DNA of 64,000 nucleotides, from NCBI RefSeq assembly GCF_047219225.1, contig NZ_CP178208.1:434001-498000 (forward strand), written 5' to 3'. Positions 51,701-60,806 of the stretch are shown here, piece by piece; within the stretch, counting starts at the first letter, position 1; each line of letters starts with the position of its first letter. The translations under genes were made by a program, and so were the position numbers. The notes below the pieces were generated by a model, which was given only the letters and a program-made list of their open reading frames with translations, ran no database searches and had not been told where the DNA came from. The stretch comes from IMCC45349 sp047219225. GTDB lineage: Bacteria; Bacteroidota; Bacteroidia; Flavobacteriales; Flavobacteriaceae.

Positions 51701-52756
51701 ATGAACCAAATCAACATTACAAAAACAACTCATTCAAAGATTAACGATGTAGATTTCAACAACTTAAGTTTTGGAAGTATATTTTCAGATCACATGTTGG
51801 TTTGCGATTATAAAAATGGGAAATGGGAAACTCCTAAAGTGATACCTTACCAACCAATTACCTTAGATCCTTCGTCTAAAATATTTCATTATGGACAATC
51901 TATTTTTGAAGGTATGAAAGCTTATAAGGACAGTAACAATAACACTTGGTTATTTCGTCCTTTAGATAATTGGAAGCGTTTAAATATTTCGGCTAAACGT
52001 TTAGCTATTCCAGAAATTCCTGAGGAATATTTTATGGAAGGACTAAAAACTTTATTAAAAGTTGACGAAGCTTGGATTCCGAGAAATGAAGGAAGTTCGT
52101 TATATATAAGACCATTTGTTTTTGCAACAGGACAAGGTTTTCATGCTTCTCCTGCAAATGCTTATAAACTAATTATTGCAACCGCACCTTCTGGAGCTTA
52201 TTTTTCTGGAAAAGTAAAAGTTTTAATAGAAGAAAAATATTCACGTTCTGCAAATGGTGGCGTTGGTTATGCTAAAGCAGGAGGTAATTATGCTGGACAA
52301 TTTTATCCTACGCAATTAGCTATTGACAAGGGTTATAATCAAGTAATTTGGACAGATGACAATACTCATGAGTACATTGAAGAAGCTGGTGCCATGAATA
52401 TTTTTATAAGAATTAATGACACATTAATTACTGGACCTACAAGCGATAGAATTTTAGATGGCATTACACGTAAAAGTATTATTGAAATTGCTAAAGACGA
52501 AGGCATTAATGTTGAAGTTAGAAAAATAACTGTTAAAGAAGTAATCGAAGCTTCTAATAACGGTTCTTTAAAGGAAATGTTTGGCGCTGGAACAGCTGCA
52601 GTTATTTCGCCAATAGCAGGTTATGGATATAAAGGAAATGATTATGATTTACCAGAATTAGAAGATACATTTGCTGCGCGATTAAAAAAACGTATAACAG
52701 ATATACAAACTAATAAAGCTGAAGATAAATTTGGCTGGAGATACGAAGTTAAATAA
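51701..52756 (+). CDS. ilvE: Branched-chain amino acid aminotransferase
   Basis: 351 residues, fold-type IV PLP enzyme of the eukaryote-like class II length. The PLP lysine is Lys192 in GYAKAGGNYAG; FHYGQSIFEGMKAY (about 62-75), RPLDNWKRLN and EEAGAMNIFI are family motifs. It converts branched-chain keto acids and glutamate. It stands alone with its own terminator. Confidence 0.94.
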   Translation: MNQINITKTTHSKINDVDFNNLSFGSIFSDHMLVCDYKNGKWETPKVIPYQPITLDPSSKIFHYGQSIFEGMKAYKDSNNNTWLFRPLDNWKRLNISAKRLAIPEIPEEYFMEGLKTLLKVDEAWIPRNEGSSLYIRPFVFATGQGFHASPANAYKLIIATAPSGAYFSGKVKVLIEEKYSRSANGGVGYAKAGGNYAGQFYPTQLAIDKGYNQVIWTDDNTHEYIEEAGAMNIFIRINDTLITGPTSDRILDGITRKSIIEIAKDEGINVEVRKITVKEVIEASNNGSLKEMFGAGTAAVISPIAGYGYKGNDYDLPELEDTFAARLKKRITDIQTNKAEDKFGWRYEVK

Positions 52757-52757
52757 T

Positions 52758-52788
52758 AAAAAAGGGAAGCAATTGCTTCCCTTTTTTT
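52758..52788. terminator. Bidirectional intrinsic terminator
   Basis: Perfect palindrome AAAAAAGGGAAGCAA/TTGCTTCCCTTTTTT between the converging ilvE and NTP-PPase genes; the right edge overlaps the NTP-PPase stop codon. Confidence 0.9.
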
Positions 52789-53173
52789 ATTTATCTAAAA
52801 TCTCCTTAATATTTGGTTTAAAATAGTTTGGACCCTTTAATACTTTTCCATCTTCTCTGTAAATAGGCTGTCCATCCTCTCCTAATTTACTCATATTGCT
52901 ACGCTGTATTTCATTAAACACTTCTTCAATTTTGTATTGTAACCCATGCTCTATAATAGTTCCACATAAAATATAAAGCATATCTCCTAAAGCATCAGCT
53001 ACCTCAACTAAATCATTGTCGTTAGCAGCATCAAGATACTCTTCATTCTCCTCACGCATTAATTTGTAGCGCAACATATTTTTATCTACTCCTAAATCTG
53101 CCTTTGGTGTTTCTCTATATCCAATTTTAAAAGCTTCATGAAATGCTTTTACAGCGTCTATTTTATTTTTCAT
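52787..53173 (-). CDS. MazG-like/PRA-PH family nucleoside triphosphate pyrophosphohydrolase
   Basis: 128 residues, all-alpha NTP-PPase fold. Magnesium ligands are visible in MREENEEYLDA (EExxE) and VADALGDMLYIL (ExxD). It hydrolyses a nucleotide triphosphate to the monophosphate and pyrophosphate; the physiological substrate is unknown. The small size and lack of a second domain exclude HisE/HisI fusions. The gene converges on ilvE. Confidence 0.85.
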   Translation of the reverse strand: MKNKIDAVKAFHEAFKIGYRETPKADLGVDKNMLRYKLMREENEEYLDAANDNDLVEVADALGDMLYILCGTIIEHGLQYKIEEVFNEIQRSNMSKLGEDGQPIYREDGKVLKGPNYFKPNIKEILDK

Positions 53174-53251
53174 TATCGTATTATTATCTAAATATTAATT
53201 AGTTTTTATATTTTCGCAGCACCTAAAAACGGTTTTTAAAAATACATAAAT

Positions 53252-53437
53252 ATGTTTAGTCAAGGACAAATTACTTTTGGAATATTATTCGCAATTGCTT
53301 TTATCGCAATTTTAGTATTTGCCTATAGAAAAGACATAAAATTACATCGTAAATATTTTAAAGGCAGCATTTGGGTTTTAATAGCTTTTATATCGTTTAT
53401 TGCAATGATTGCTGCTATTAAATTCTTTTTGGGATAA
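53252..53437 (+). CDS. Small two-span membrane protein, conserved in Flavobacteria
   Basis: 61 residues with two hydrophobic segments (about 8-24 and 39-58) and a basic loop between (YRKDIKLHRKYFKG). Short N-terminal MFSQGQITFG is familiar from flavobacterial hypotheticals. A TATATTTT-like -7 box lies upstream and a terminator follows. No function known. Confidence 0.65.
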   Translation: MFSQGQITFGILFAIAFIAILVFAYRKDIKLHRKYFKGSIWVLIAFISFIAMIAAIKFFLG

Positions 53438-53466
53438 CTAACAATATCAATTATTATAGAAACAAA

Positions 53467-53496
53467 AAAAGCCTCAATAATTAAATTGAGGCTTTT
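53467..53496. terminator. Bidirectional intrinsic terminator
   Basis: A 12-bp stem AAAAGCCTCAAT/ATTGAGGCTTTT with a six-base loop separates the small membrane protein and the peptidase gene. Confidence 0.88.
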
Positions 53497-53514
53497 CTAT
53501 ATTATTAAAGTATC

Positions 53515-55566
53515 CTAGTTGCTTTCTGGTAAAAAGTTAAACTTGTTAGAATAACTTAACATTTGGTTTTCAAATGATTTTGGCTGCATTACTTTAATAG
53601 CAGTAATTTCTCCTGCTTCGTTAGTTTCAGGAACTAAAACTGGATTTACAAACCCACTGTAAGGTGCAGATGTAAACTTCTTGTTACGCTCTAAAACTTC
53701 AGCATGAATTGCTTGATCTACTTTTACACCATAACCTTCTACTAAGTTTTGAACCGCTTCAAAATCACCTTCAGACTTGATACGTTGTGTTTCACGTAAT
53801 AACTGTCCAAATAAGTCATGTAACTTTTCGTAATCGTTAATATTGAAATATGTTTTCCCATCACGAGTTACTTTTTCAATAACATTGTCTGCTAGCCCTT
53901 TTTCAAAAGCCCAAGCACTTACCCATTGTCTGTTAACCATATGTGCTTCTTGTACATCATCACCTAAGTTCAATCTAATTAACTGCGTCATTAAACCATT
54001 TCTAATGTAACCATCATAAGCAGCAGTACCAACAGCTTTCCAATCATCAACTAAACCTAATTCTTGTAATTTTGGATTGTACAAGTAATATAACCCAACT
54101 AAATCAGCACGCCCTTCTTCTAAAGTAGAAGCATAATTTTTAAGAGTTTCTCTAGTTTCTCCAACACCAGGATTTAATTGTCCAGATGCATGACCAATTA
54201 CTTCGTGTAAAGCAGTATGTAGTTTATCTCCTAATTGCCCATATTTTTCTTCAAGAGCTAACTCTTCTTCATCATGAACAAACTCCTTAAGTCTTCCTCC
54301 ACTACCAGCATTGTTATAAGCATGAATAATGTTTCCTAATGATACCGATTTGCTACCAACAGCAGCTCTAATCCAGTTTGCATTTGGTAAGTTAACTCCA
54401 ATAGGTGTACTTGGAGAAGCATCACCAGCTTCACCAGCTACATTAACTACTTTATAAGTAACTCCAACTACATTTTTCTTTTTATGAGCGTCCATTAAAG
54501 GAGAATTATCTTCAAACCATTGTGCGTTTTCAGATAAAACAGCCATTTTTTGAGACATATCGAAATCTTTAATTTGTACGATAGATTCATAAGAACCTCT
54601 ATATCCTAAAGGATCGTTATAAACTTCTATAAAACTGTTGATGTAATCAATATTTCCTTCGGTAGCAGCTGTCCAAGCTACATTATAATCGTCCCAAGTT
54701 TGTAAATCTCCAGTTTTATAATATTTAATTAATAAACCTAAAGCATCTCCTTGAGCTTTATTTTCAGCAACTCCTTGAGCCAACTCTAACCACTTTACTA
54801 TTTCGTCTATAGCAGCTCCATATAAACCTCCAGACTTATACACACGCTCTTTTAATTCTCCATTTTCTTTAACTAACTGAGAGTTTAAACCATAAGATAA
54901 TGGCTTTAAAGAATCAGGAGATTTCATATTTCCGTAAAAAGTTTCTACATCAGCAGAAGTAACATTTGGACCATACATGTTAACTGCAGACAATGCAACA
55001 TTATCAACATCTTTAGCTTGGTTTACTTTTTTAGCATCTTTATCATTAAAAATAACATCAAAAGCTTCACCTTGTAAAGTAGTTCCTGTTTCTGCTAGAG
55101 CACTTTTTAAGAATTCCTGAGAAAATTCTGCTTTAATCTTATCATTAGAATAGTGATGGTGAATACCATTGCTAAACCACACACGCTTTAAATAAACTTC
55201 AAAAGCTTTCCAATCTGCAGAAGTTTTATCTCCAGCATAATTAGCATAAACATTTTCTAAAGCTTCTCTAATTGTTAAATTGTGTCTGTAATTTTGATCC
55301 CAAATAATGTCACGTCCAGATAATCCAGCTTGTGTTAAATAATACACTAACTTTTGTTCTTTTAATGATAAGTTTTCCCATCCAGGAATTTGGTATCGCA
55401 ATATTTTTAAATCAGCAAATTGCTCAACTGTAAAGTTAAAATCTTTACCAGCAGCCATTTCAACTAACTCTTCTTTAAAACCCTGTTCAGTATTAGCATC
55501 TTTTTCATTACACGACACTAAAACAGAAGCAGTAAATAATAAGCTTAACGCTATTTTAAATCTCAT
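53515..55566 (-). CDS. Dipeptidyl peptidase III family (M49) zinc lipoprotein
   Basis: 683 residues, lipoprotein signal (FTASVLVSC, lipid Cys near 19). The M49 zinc motif HEVIGH lies at about 454-459 and the second motif EEGRAD at about 480-485, with the order and spacing of the family. It removes dipeptides from oligopeptide N-termini, probably at the cell envelope, since bacterial members vary in location. Alone in its transcript; its 3' end meets the terminator at 53467. Confidence 0.9.
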   Translation of the reverse strand: MRFKIALSLLFTASVLVSCNEKDANTEQGFKEELVEMAAGKDFNFTVEQFADLKILRYQIPGWENLSLKEQKLVYYLTQAGLSGRDIIWDQNYRHNLTIREALENVYANYAGDKTSADWKAFEVYLKRVWFSNGIHHHYSNDKIKAEFSQEFLKSALAETGTTLQGEAFDVIFNDKDAKKVNQAKDVDNVALSAVNMYGPNVTSADVETFYGNMKSPDSLKPLSYGLNSQLVKENGELKERVYKSGGLYGAAIDEIVKWLELAQGVAENKAQGDALGLLIKYYKTGDLQTWDDYNVAWTAATEGNIDYINSFIEVYNDPLGYRGSYESIVQIKDFDMSQKMAVLSENAQWFEDNSPLMDAHKKKNVVGVTYKVVNVAGEAGDASPSTPIGVNLPNANWIRAAVGSKSVSLGNIIHAYNNAGSGGRLKEFVHDEEELALEEKYGQLGDKLHTALHEVIGHASGQLNPGVGETRETLKNYASTLEEGRADLVGLYYLYNPKLQELGLVDDWKAVGTAAYDGYIRNGLMTQLIRLNLGDDVQEAHMVNRQWVSAWAFEKGLADNVIEKVTRDGKTYFNINDYEKLHDLFGQLLRETQRIKSEGDFEAVQNLVEGYGVKVDQAIHAEVLERNKKFTSAPYSGFVNPVLVPETNEAGEITAIKVMQPKSFENQMLSYSNKFNFLPESN

Positions 55567-55687
55567 TTTATTAATGTTTTTGTTCTTAGCTGCTAAAATA
55601 GCACTTAATGTAAAAACTCATAAGACTTATTAAAAAAATAATCTACAAAAATGCATATCTTTACATTAAACACAATTACTACTAATC

Positions 55688-56707
55688 ATGAAAGCACTAA
55701 AATACATCATTTTATTATTACTCATTTTTATTATTGGATCATGCACTTATGTTGCTGTACAGCCTAATAGCTATGATTTATCTAGAACAAGAACTATAAA
55801 TGCCTCAGCTCAATTAATCTTTAATGAAATAAACGACTATAAAAATTGGGAAAGTTGGTCGCCATGGTTAGAAAAAGAACCTGGAATTCAATTTACTTAT
55901 CCAGAACAAACTAGTGGTGTTGGAGGTTCTTATTCGTGGACAGGAAATGATGGAAATGGCATGATGAAAACCCTTGAAGTAAGTCCATATGATTCTATTC
56001 TACAAGAAATAAAATTTGAAAACTTTCCTGCTTCTCAAGTATATTGGAAATTCGATGCTAAAGGACCAAGTACTGATGTTACTTGGGGAATGAAAAGCGA
56101 TAACATGTCGTTTATGTTAAAATTCTTTGCAGCTATTAGTGGTGGTATGGATAAAATGGTTGGACCAGATTATGAACGAGGATTGGAAAAACTGGACAGT
56201 TTAATTATAAATAAGATGTCTAAATACGATATTTCTATTCAAGGTATTAAAGAATATGGAGGTGGCTATTATTTATATAAAACTACTAATGCTACTAGTG
56301 CAAACATTAGTGCTACAATGGGAAAACAATATGGTAGCATCATGATGTATATGGCACAAAACCAAATTCAAGTTAACGGAATGCCTTTAACCGTATATCA
56401 AGAAATGAATCAACAAGAAGGTACAGTTATCATGAGTAATGGTATTCCTGTAAGCGAAAAAATTGAAGTAGCAGATGACAGTGATGTACTATGTGGTTAT
56501 ATTCCTAAAACAAAAGTTTTAAAAACAGTTTTAAAAGGTAATTATACTAATTTATCTGGAGCTTGGGCTGCAACTATGAAGCATCTGCAAGATAAAGGTT
56601 TAGAGCAATCTGATTTAAAACCTTTTGAAATCTATACTAACGACCCAGGAAAATTTCCTAATCCTGCCGATTGGGTAACTGAAATATACATACCTTTAAA
56701 AGAATAA
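55688..56707 (+). CDS. SRPBCC and GyrI-like fusion lipoprotein
   Basis: 339 residues. Lipoprotein-type leader (ILLLLIFIIGSC), then an SRPBCC/START-like domain (about 28-170, DYKNWESWSPW and GVGGSYSWTG) and a GyrI-like effector-binding domain (about 185-339, with KTVLKGNY and EIYTNDPG). The domain pair occurs as ligand-binding envelope proteins in Bacteroidota; the ligand is unknown. Its stop directly abuts the crcB start. Confidence 0.82.
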   Translation: MKALKYIILLLLIFIIGSCTYVAVQPNSYDLSRTRTINASAQLIFNEINDYKNWESWSPWLEKEPGIQFTYPEQTSGVGGSYSWTGNDGNGMMKTLEVSPYDSILQEIKFENFPASQVYWKFDAKGPSTDVTWGMKSDNMSFMLKFFAAISGGMDKMVGPDYERGLEKLDSLIINKMSKYDISIQGIKEYGGGYYLYKTTNATSANISATMGKQYGSIMMYMAQNQIQVNGMPLTVYQEMNQQEGTVIMSNGIPVSEKIEVADDSDVLCGYIPKTKVLKTVLKGNYTNLSGAWAATMKHLQDKGLEQSDLKPFEIYTNDPGKFPNPADWVTEIYIPLKE

Positions 56708-57079
56708 ATGAAAAACCTTCTTCTTGTATTTATTGGTGGTGGCTTTGGAAGTTCACTACGCTATTTAATTGGAAAATATTTAAACTCTACCGAAACAGGT
56801 ATTCCTTGGGGAACTTTTACAGCTAACATTTTAGGAAGCTTTTTAATAGGAATTATTCTTGGATTAGCAGCAAAAAATGACACATTATCACAAAGCCAAA
56901 CACTATTACTAGCAACAGGGTTTTGTGGTGGTTTTACCACCTTTTCCACTTTTGCTTATGAGAATCATGTATTTCTTAAATCTGGAGATTTTACGAGTTT
57001 TGCACTTTATACTATCGCCAGTTTTATTGTTGGGTTTTTAATGGTCTTTCTAGCTATGTATTTAGTAAAAATTGCTTAG
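56708..57079 (+). CDS. crcB: Fluoride channel CrcB (Fluc)
   Basis: 123 residues, four membrane spans. Fluc motifs: GGGFGSSLRYLIG (about 10-22), TFTANILGSFLIG with the pore Asn, and GFCGGFTTFSTFAYE with the two phenylalanines of the fluoride path. It exports fluoride as a dual-topology dimer. No fluoride riboswitch is visible; start and stop adjacency suggests coupling with the upstream lipoprotein. It overlaps the convergent DUF1684 gene by 4 bases. Confidence 0.93.
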   Translation: MKNLLLVFIGGGFGSSLRYLIGKYLNSTETGIPWGTFTANILGSFLIGIILGLAAKNDTLSQSQTLLLATGFCGGFTTFSTFAYENHVFLKSGDFTSFALYTIASFIVGFLMVFLAMYLVKIA

Positions 57080-57678
57080 TCCTTTTTAAAGGCTTTTACA
57101 CCAGCTTCAACTTTTATTGCTACATAATTTTGCCTAGGTACAATTGGGCAAGAGTATTTTACATTATATACGCAATAGGGATTGTATGCTGTATTAAAAT
57201 CAATCTCTATACTATCACCTTCTGGAATTCTTAAATCTATATAACGTCCTCCTCCATATGTAGCATCGCCATTAGTATCATCCAAAAAAGGCAAAAACAA
57301 ATAATCTTCATAGCCTTTAGTAGTCATCATTTCTTTACCTTGATATACATTTAACTCAAACTGTTTCCCTTTTAATTCAAAAGTAAGTACTCCAAAAACA
57401 CGCTCTTCAGAAACGCGACTAGTTGTTGTTTTCATTTTAAAAAACTCGGTATCTGGAGTTAATTTCAACTTTGCTTTAACTACAAAAGCACTATCAAAGA
57501 CAAAGAAGTCTAAACCTTCAAAAGTTCTTAAATCTTTAGCCTTTAAAGGAGATGTTGTAGCATCCTTAAATTCAGAATTCAGTTTCTTTTGAAAGGCTGT
57601 TTCACCTAAAATTGGCTTCTTATCTTGTGCACAACTAACTGACATTATTATCATTAAAAGGAAGGTAATTCTTTTCAT
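57076..57678 (-). CDS. DUF1684 domain lipoprotein
   Basis: 200 residues, lipoprotein signal (LLMIIMSVSC, lipid Cys near 16). The conserved C-terminal signature of the family is present: GGGRYIDLRIPEG and NPYCVYNVKYSCPIVP, with FNTAYNPYC. DUF1684 proteins are uncharacterised. Last bases overlap crcB convergently. Confidence 0.88.
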   Translation of the reverse strand: MKRITFLLMIIMSVSCAQDKKPILGETAFQKKLNSEFKDATTSPLKAKDLRTFEGLDFFVFDSAFVVKAKLKLTPDTEFFKMKTTTSRVSEERVFGVLTFELKGKQFELNVYQGKEMMTTKGYEDYLFLPFLDDTNGDATYGGGRYIDLRIPEGDSIEIDFNTAYNPYCVYNVKYSCPIVPRQNYVAIKVEAGVKAFKKD

Positions 57679-57725
57679 TTTTATTTTTTTCTTCTGTCAA
57701 AAATACAACTTCCAAATATTTTCCC

Positions 57726-57890
57726 TAGTTTTGATGTCATCAAAAACAGAAAAATGTTAAAAAACGTCACTTATAATAGAAAACAGTGTACTTCTACCCA
57801 TAGAAGTCTGGTCTGCTATTTATTGTGATGATATTAATATAAAATATTACAATACCTAAAAGTCCGACTTCACAGTCGGACTTTTTATTT
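57726..57890 (+). ncRNA. Candidate attenuating leader RNA of the MFS-VOC-DJ-1 operon
   Basis: A -7-like TAGTTTTG (57726-57733) overlaps the palindrome TTTTGATG-T-CATCAAAA (57729-57745). Downstream are the hairpin ACTTCTA/TAGAAGT (57790-57807) and the terminator at 57858. Bases 57804-57812 (AAGTCTGGT) can pair with the terminator 3' arm (nine pairs, three of them G-U), giving a competing antiterminator, while AAGTC also belongs to the first hairpin. A discrete small RNA is the alternative reading. Confidence 0.4.
57858..57886 (+). terminator. Intrinsic terminator 24 bases before the MFS start codon
   Basis: A 12-bp stem AAAAGTCCGACT/AGTCGGACTTTT with loop TCAC, then TATTTTT. No upstream plus-strand protein gene exists to end here, so it terminates either a leader or a small RNA. 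Confidence 0.85.
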
Positions 57891-57909
57891 TTATAACAAT
57901 CAATCAAAC

Positions 57910-59112
57910 ATGAAAACACTATTTACTAATTACTTAAACACATTTAGAGGCCTCTCTCGAGAAGTTTGGTGGCTCTCTCTAATCACATTTATCAACAGAG
58001 CTGGAACTATGGTAGTTCCATTTTTAACCATATACTTAAAAAGCTTAGATTTTTCTGCAAGTAATGTAGGGTGGATTATGAGTGCATTTGGTTTAGGATC
58101 ATTTGTAGGCTCATGGCTAGGAGGAAAACTAACCGACAAATTTGGTTACTATAGAATTATGACCTTAAGCTTAATAGGCTCTGGAATAATATTTATTTGG
58201 CTACAAAGTTTAGAAACACTTAATGAAATTACATTAGGCATATTTATACTGATGACAGTAGCAGATATGTTTAGACCAGCAATGTTTGTTGCTGTTAGTG
58301 CTTATAGTAAACCTGAAAACAAAACACGTTCAATTACTTTAATTCGTTTAGCTATTAACTTAGGCTTTTCAGGAGGTCCAGCTTTAGGTGGATTAATTAT
58401 TGTTACGCTTGGTTATGCTGGTTTGTTTTGGGTAGATGGTGTTACTTGTATTTTAGCTGGACTCTTATTATTAGTTACACTTAACCCTAAAAAGAGTACC
58501 ACTCTTGATGAAATTACTATTGAAAATCCTAAATCGGCATACAAAGATTTTCCATACATCATATTTTTAATATCTATGGTTTTATTTGGAGTTGCCTTTT
58601 TACAGTATTTCTCAACTATCCCTTTATACTATAAAGAGATACACTGTTTACCAGAAAATGAAATTGGTTTACTAATGGCTATGAATGGTATTTTAATTTT
58701 TCTATTAGAAATGCCTTTAGTTAAATGGTTAGAAAACTCAAGATTTACAATGGTTGGACTGATTATCTTTGGAGGCATCTTAACTGTTTTTAGTTTTTTG
58801 GTATTAAACCTTAGTGATTGGGCTGGCGTACTTATTATAGGAATGCTATTTATGACTATTGGAGAAATGATATCGTTTCCTTTTTCAAATGCATTTGCTA
58901 TGAAACGTGCTAAACTTGGAAATCAAGGTGAGTTTATGGCTTTATATAGTATGACATTTGCCATTTCTCATATTATTGGTCATAATACTGGATTACAATT
59001 AATAGATAATTTTGGATATGAAACGACATGGAATGCTATGACGATACTTATGATTGTTTGCATACTTGTTCTTGTATATTTAAAACAACTTATGAAAAAG
59101 CAAACTGTATGA
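57910..59112 (+). CDS. Major facilitator superfamily transporter
   Basis: 400 residues with twelve predicted spans. The family motif between spans 2 and 3 is GGKLTDKFGYYR (about 78-89). GGPALGGLI in span 5 resembles the DHA1 efflux antiporter motif C, so drug or metabolite export is plausible but unproven. The stop overlaps the VOC start by ATGA, and the DJ-1 gene follows: one operon behind an attenuating leader. Confidence 0.9.
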   Translation: MKTLFTNYLNTFRGLSREVWWLSLITFINRAGTMVVPFLTIYLKSLDFSASNVGWIMSAFGLGSFVGSWLGGKLTDKFGYYRIMTLSLIGSGIIFIWLQSLETLNEITLGIFILMTVADMFRPAMFVAVSAYSKPENKTRSITLIRLAINLGFSGGPALGGLIIVTLGYAGLFWVDGVTCILAGLLLLVTLNPKKSTTLDEITIENPKSAYKDFPYIIFLISMVLFGVAFLQYFSTIPLYYKEIHCLPENEIGLLMAMNGILIFLLEMPLVKWLENSRFTMVGLIIFGGILTVFSFLVLNLSDWAGVLIIGMLFMTIGEMISFPFSNAFAMKRAKLGNQGEFMALYSMTFAISHIIGHNTGLQLIDNFGYETTWNAMTILMIVCILVLVYLKQLMKKQTV

Positions 59113-59486
59113 ATTTAAATCAAATAACCATTCCTTCATTTAATGTTGAAAGAGCGACTAATTTTTATAAAACACTTGGTTTAAACCTTATAGTTGAAGC
59201 ACTTCCTAGATATGTGCGCTTTGAATGTCCTGATGGTTCATCAACCTTTTCTATACATAAGGTTGATGAACTTCCAAAAGGGAATGGCATTACTATTTAT
59301 TTTGAAGATGATAATCTTGACACATTAGTTGAAAGTTTAAAATCTAAAGGTATTATCTTTACAAGTGAACCTGAAGATAAGTCATGGTTATGGCGCGAAG
59401 CACATTTAAATGATCCCGATGGAAATCATATTATTTTGTACTATGCAGGTAAAAACAGAAAGAATCCACCTTGGCGAATAAATTAA
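59109..59486 (+). CDS. VOC superfamily (glyoxalase/bleomycin resistance-like) protein
   Basis: 125 residues from ATG 59109, which overlaps the MFS stop as ATGA; the farther upstream frame start lies inside the transporter. Single VOC module: ITIPSFNVERATNFYKTLGL and HLNDPDGNHIILYYAG with the terminal Glu/His metal-ligand region partly changed. It binds or modifies a small molecule; the gene order suggests the same compound as the transporter. Confidence 0.85.
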   Translation: MNLNQITIPSFNVERATNFYKTLGLNLIVEALPRYVRFECPDGSSTFSIHKVDELPKGNGITIYFEDDNLDTLVESLKSKGIIFTSEPEDKSWLWREAHLNDPDGNHIILYYAGKNRKNPPWRIN

Positions 59487-59491
59487 ACACT

Positions 59492-60244
59492 ATGCGATAT
59501 ATTACATTTCTTTTAATATTTACGTTGCTTTTTGCTTGTAACTCTGGCGAAAAAAAAGTAGAATCAAATAATGAGATCCTGAAACAAGTTCAGGATGAGA
59601 AGCAATTCCCAAAGTTAGAGCCCAATCGTTATAATGTAGCATTTTTAATTATGGATGGCACTTATAACACTGAGTTGACAGCACCTTTTGATATTTTTCA
59701 GCATACTATTTTTAGAGATAGTATTAAACCTATGAATGTATTTACTGTAGCTAGCACAGATGAAGCCATTACTAGTTTTGAAGGTATGCGTATTCTTCCA
59801 GATTTTAATTATTTGAAAGATGAAATGCCGAGAATTGACATACTAGTAGTACCTAGTGCAGAACATCATTTAGGTAAAGACTTAGAGGATGAAGCTATGA
59901 TTAATTTTGTAAAACAAGTTGACAAAGAAGCGCTATTTGTTACATCGCATTGCGATGGTGCTTTTGTATTAGCTAAAGCTGGTTTATTAGACAATTCGGT
60001 TTCAACCACATTTCCTAGCGATATTGATAAAATGCGGGATATGTTTCCAAACTTAGATATTAGAAAAGATGTACTATTTGTTCATGACGGCAAATACATT
60101 ACATCAGCTGGTGGCGCAAAAAGTTTTGAAGCAGCTTTATATTTGTGTGAACACCTTTATGGAAAAGAAATTACACAATCTTTAGCAGGAGGATTAGTAA
60201 TTGATTGGAACTTAAATAATGTTCCGCATACAATCATCGATTAA
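59492..60244 (+). CDS. DJ-1/PfpI family lipoprotein
   Basis: 250 residues from ATG 59492; the signal is LIFTLLFAC with lipid Cys16. DJ-1 core: GTYNTELTAPFDIFQ with Glu61 and nucleophile Cys154 in TSHCDGAFVL. The related AraC-type DJ-1 sensors lack the lipid anchor, so this is an envelope form. The stop region overlaps the convergent Lrp gene by 11 bases. Third gene of the MFS-VOC-DJ-1 set. Confidence 0.86.
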   Translation: MRYITFLLIFTLLFACNSGEKKVESNNEILKQVQDEKQFPKLEPNRYNVAFLIMDGTYNTELTAPFDIFQHTIFRDSIKPMNVFTVASTDEAITSFEGMRILPDFNYLKDEMPRIDILVVPSAEHHLGKDLEDEAMINFVKQVDKEALFVTSHCDGAFVLAKAGLLDNSVSTTFPSDIDKMRDMFPNLDIRKDVLFVHDGKYITSAGGAKSFEAALYLCEHLYGKEITQSLAGGLVIDWNLNNVPHTIID

Positions 60245-60689
60245 ATGTAATTGGTTTTACTATTGGATTATTTTCTATAACGTTAGATAATATAATTTGT
60301 GTTTTGGTTTCTCCATAAGTAATCAATTGATCAATGAATTTTTCTAAATGCATTTGGTTGTCTAAAACCACTTCCATTACTATATTTTCATTACCAGTAA
60401 TTCGATAACAATTTACGACCTCTTCAAAAGATTTTACTTTTTGAAGAAATGGTTTTAGTCGTCCCATAAATGCTCTAACGGTTATTAATGCTCTTAGTTG
60501 ATAACCTGTATCATAATGAGATACTGTGGCTGTGTATCCCTTTATAATTCCTGCATCTTCCATCTTCCTAATTCGCTCTGCAACTGCTGGAGACGTAACT
60601 CCAACAACCTTAGCTATTTGAGTATTTGTTTGGCGTGAATTTTCCTGCAATAGCTGAAGAATTTTCCAATTAATATCATCTACCTTCAT
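60234..60689 (-). CDS. Lrp/AsnC family transcriptional regulator
   Basis: 151 residues: N-terminal winged helix (DDINWKILQLLQENSRQTNTQ, quoted in short; SPAVAERIRKMEDAGIIKGY, about 33-52) and C-terminal RAM amino-acid-sensing domain (VVNCYRITGNENIVMEVVL). It may control amino-acid metabolism or the convergent MFS operon; no operator was identified. It overlaps the DJ-1 gene 3' end. Confidence 0.92.
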   Translation of the reverse strand: MKVDDINWKILQLLQENSRQTNTQIAKVVGVTSPAVAERIRKMEDAGIIKGYTATVSHYDTGYQLRALITVRAFMGRLKPFLQKVKSFEEVVNCYRITGNENIVMEVVLDNQMHLEKFIDQLITYGETKTQIILSNVIENNPIVKPITFNR

Positions 60690-60806
60690 TTCTAAATAAA
60701 ATACGTTATTTTCTTTAATTATTAAAGATAAATATAATTTTTACTTTAAAAAAGAAATACAAAATATTTCTTTAGCATCTAAATTTGTAATAATTGCTAG
60801 AAGAAA

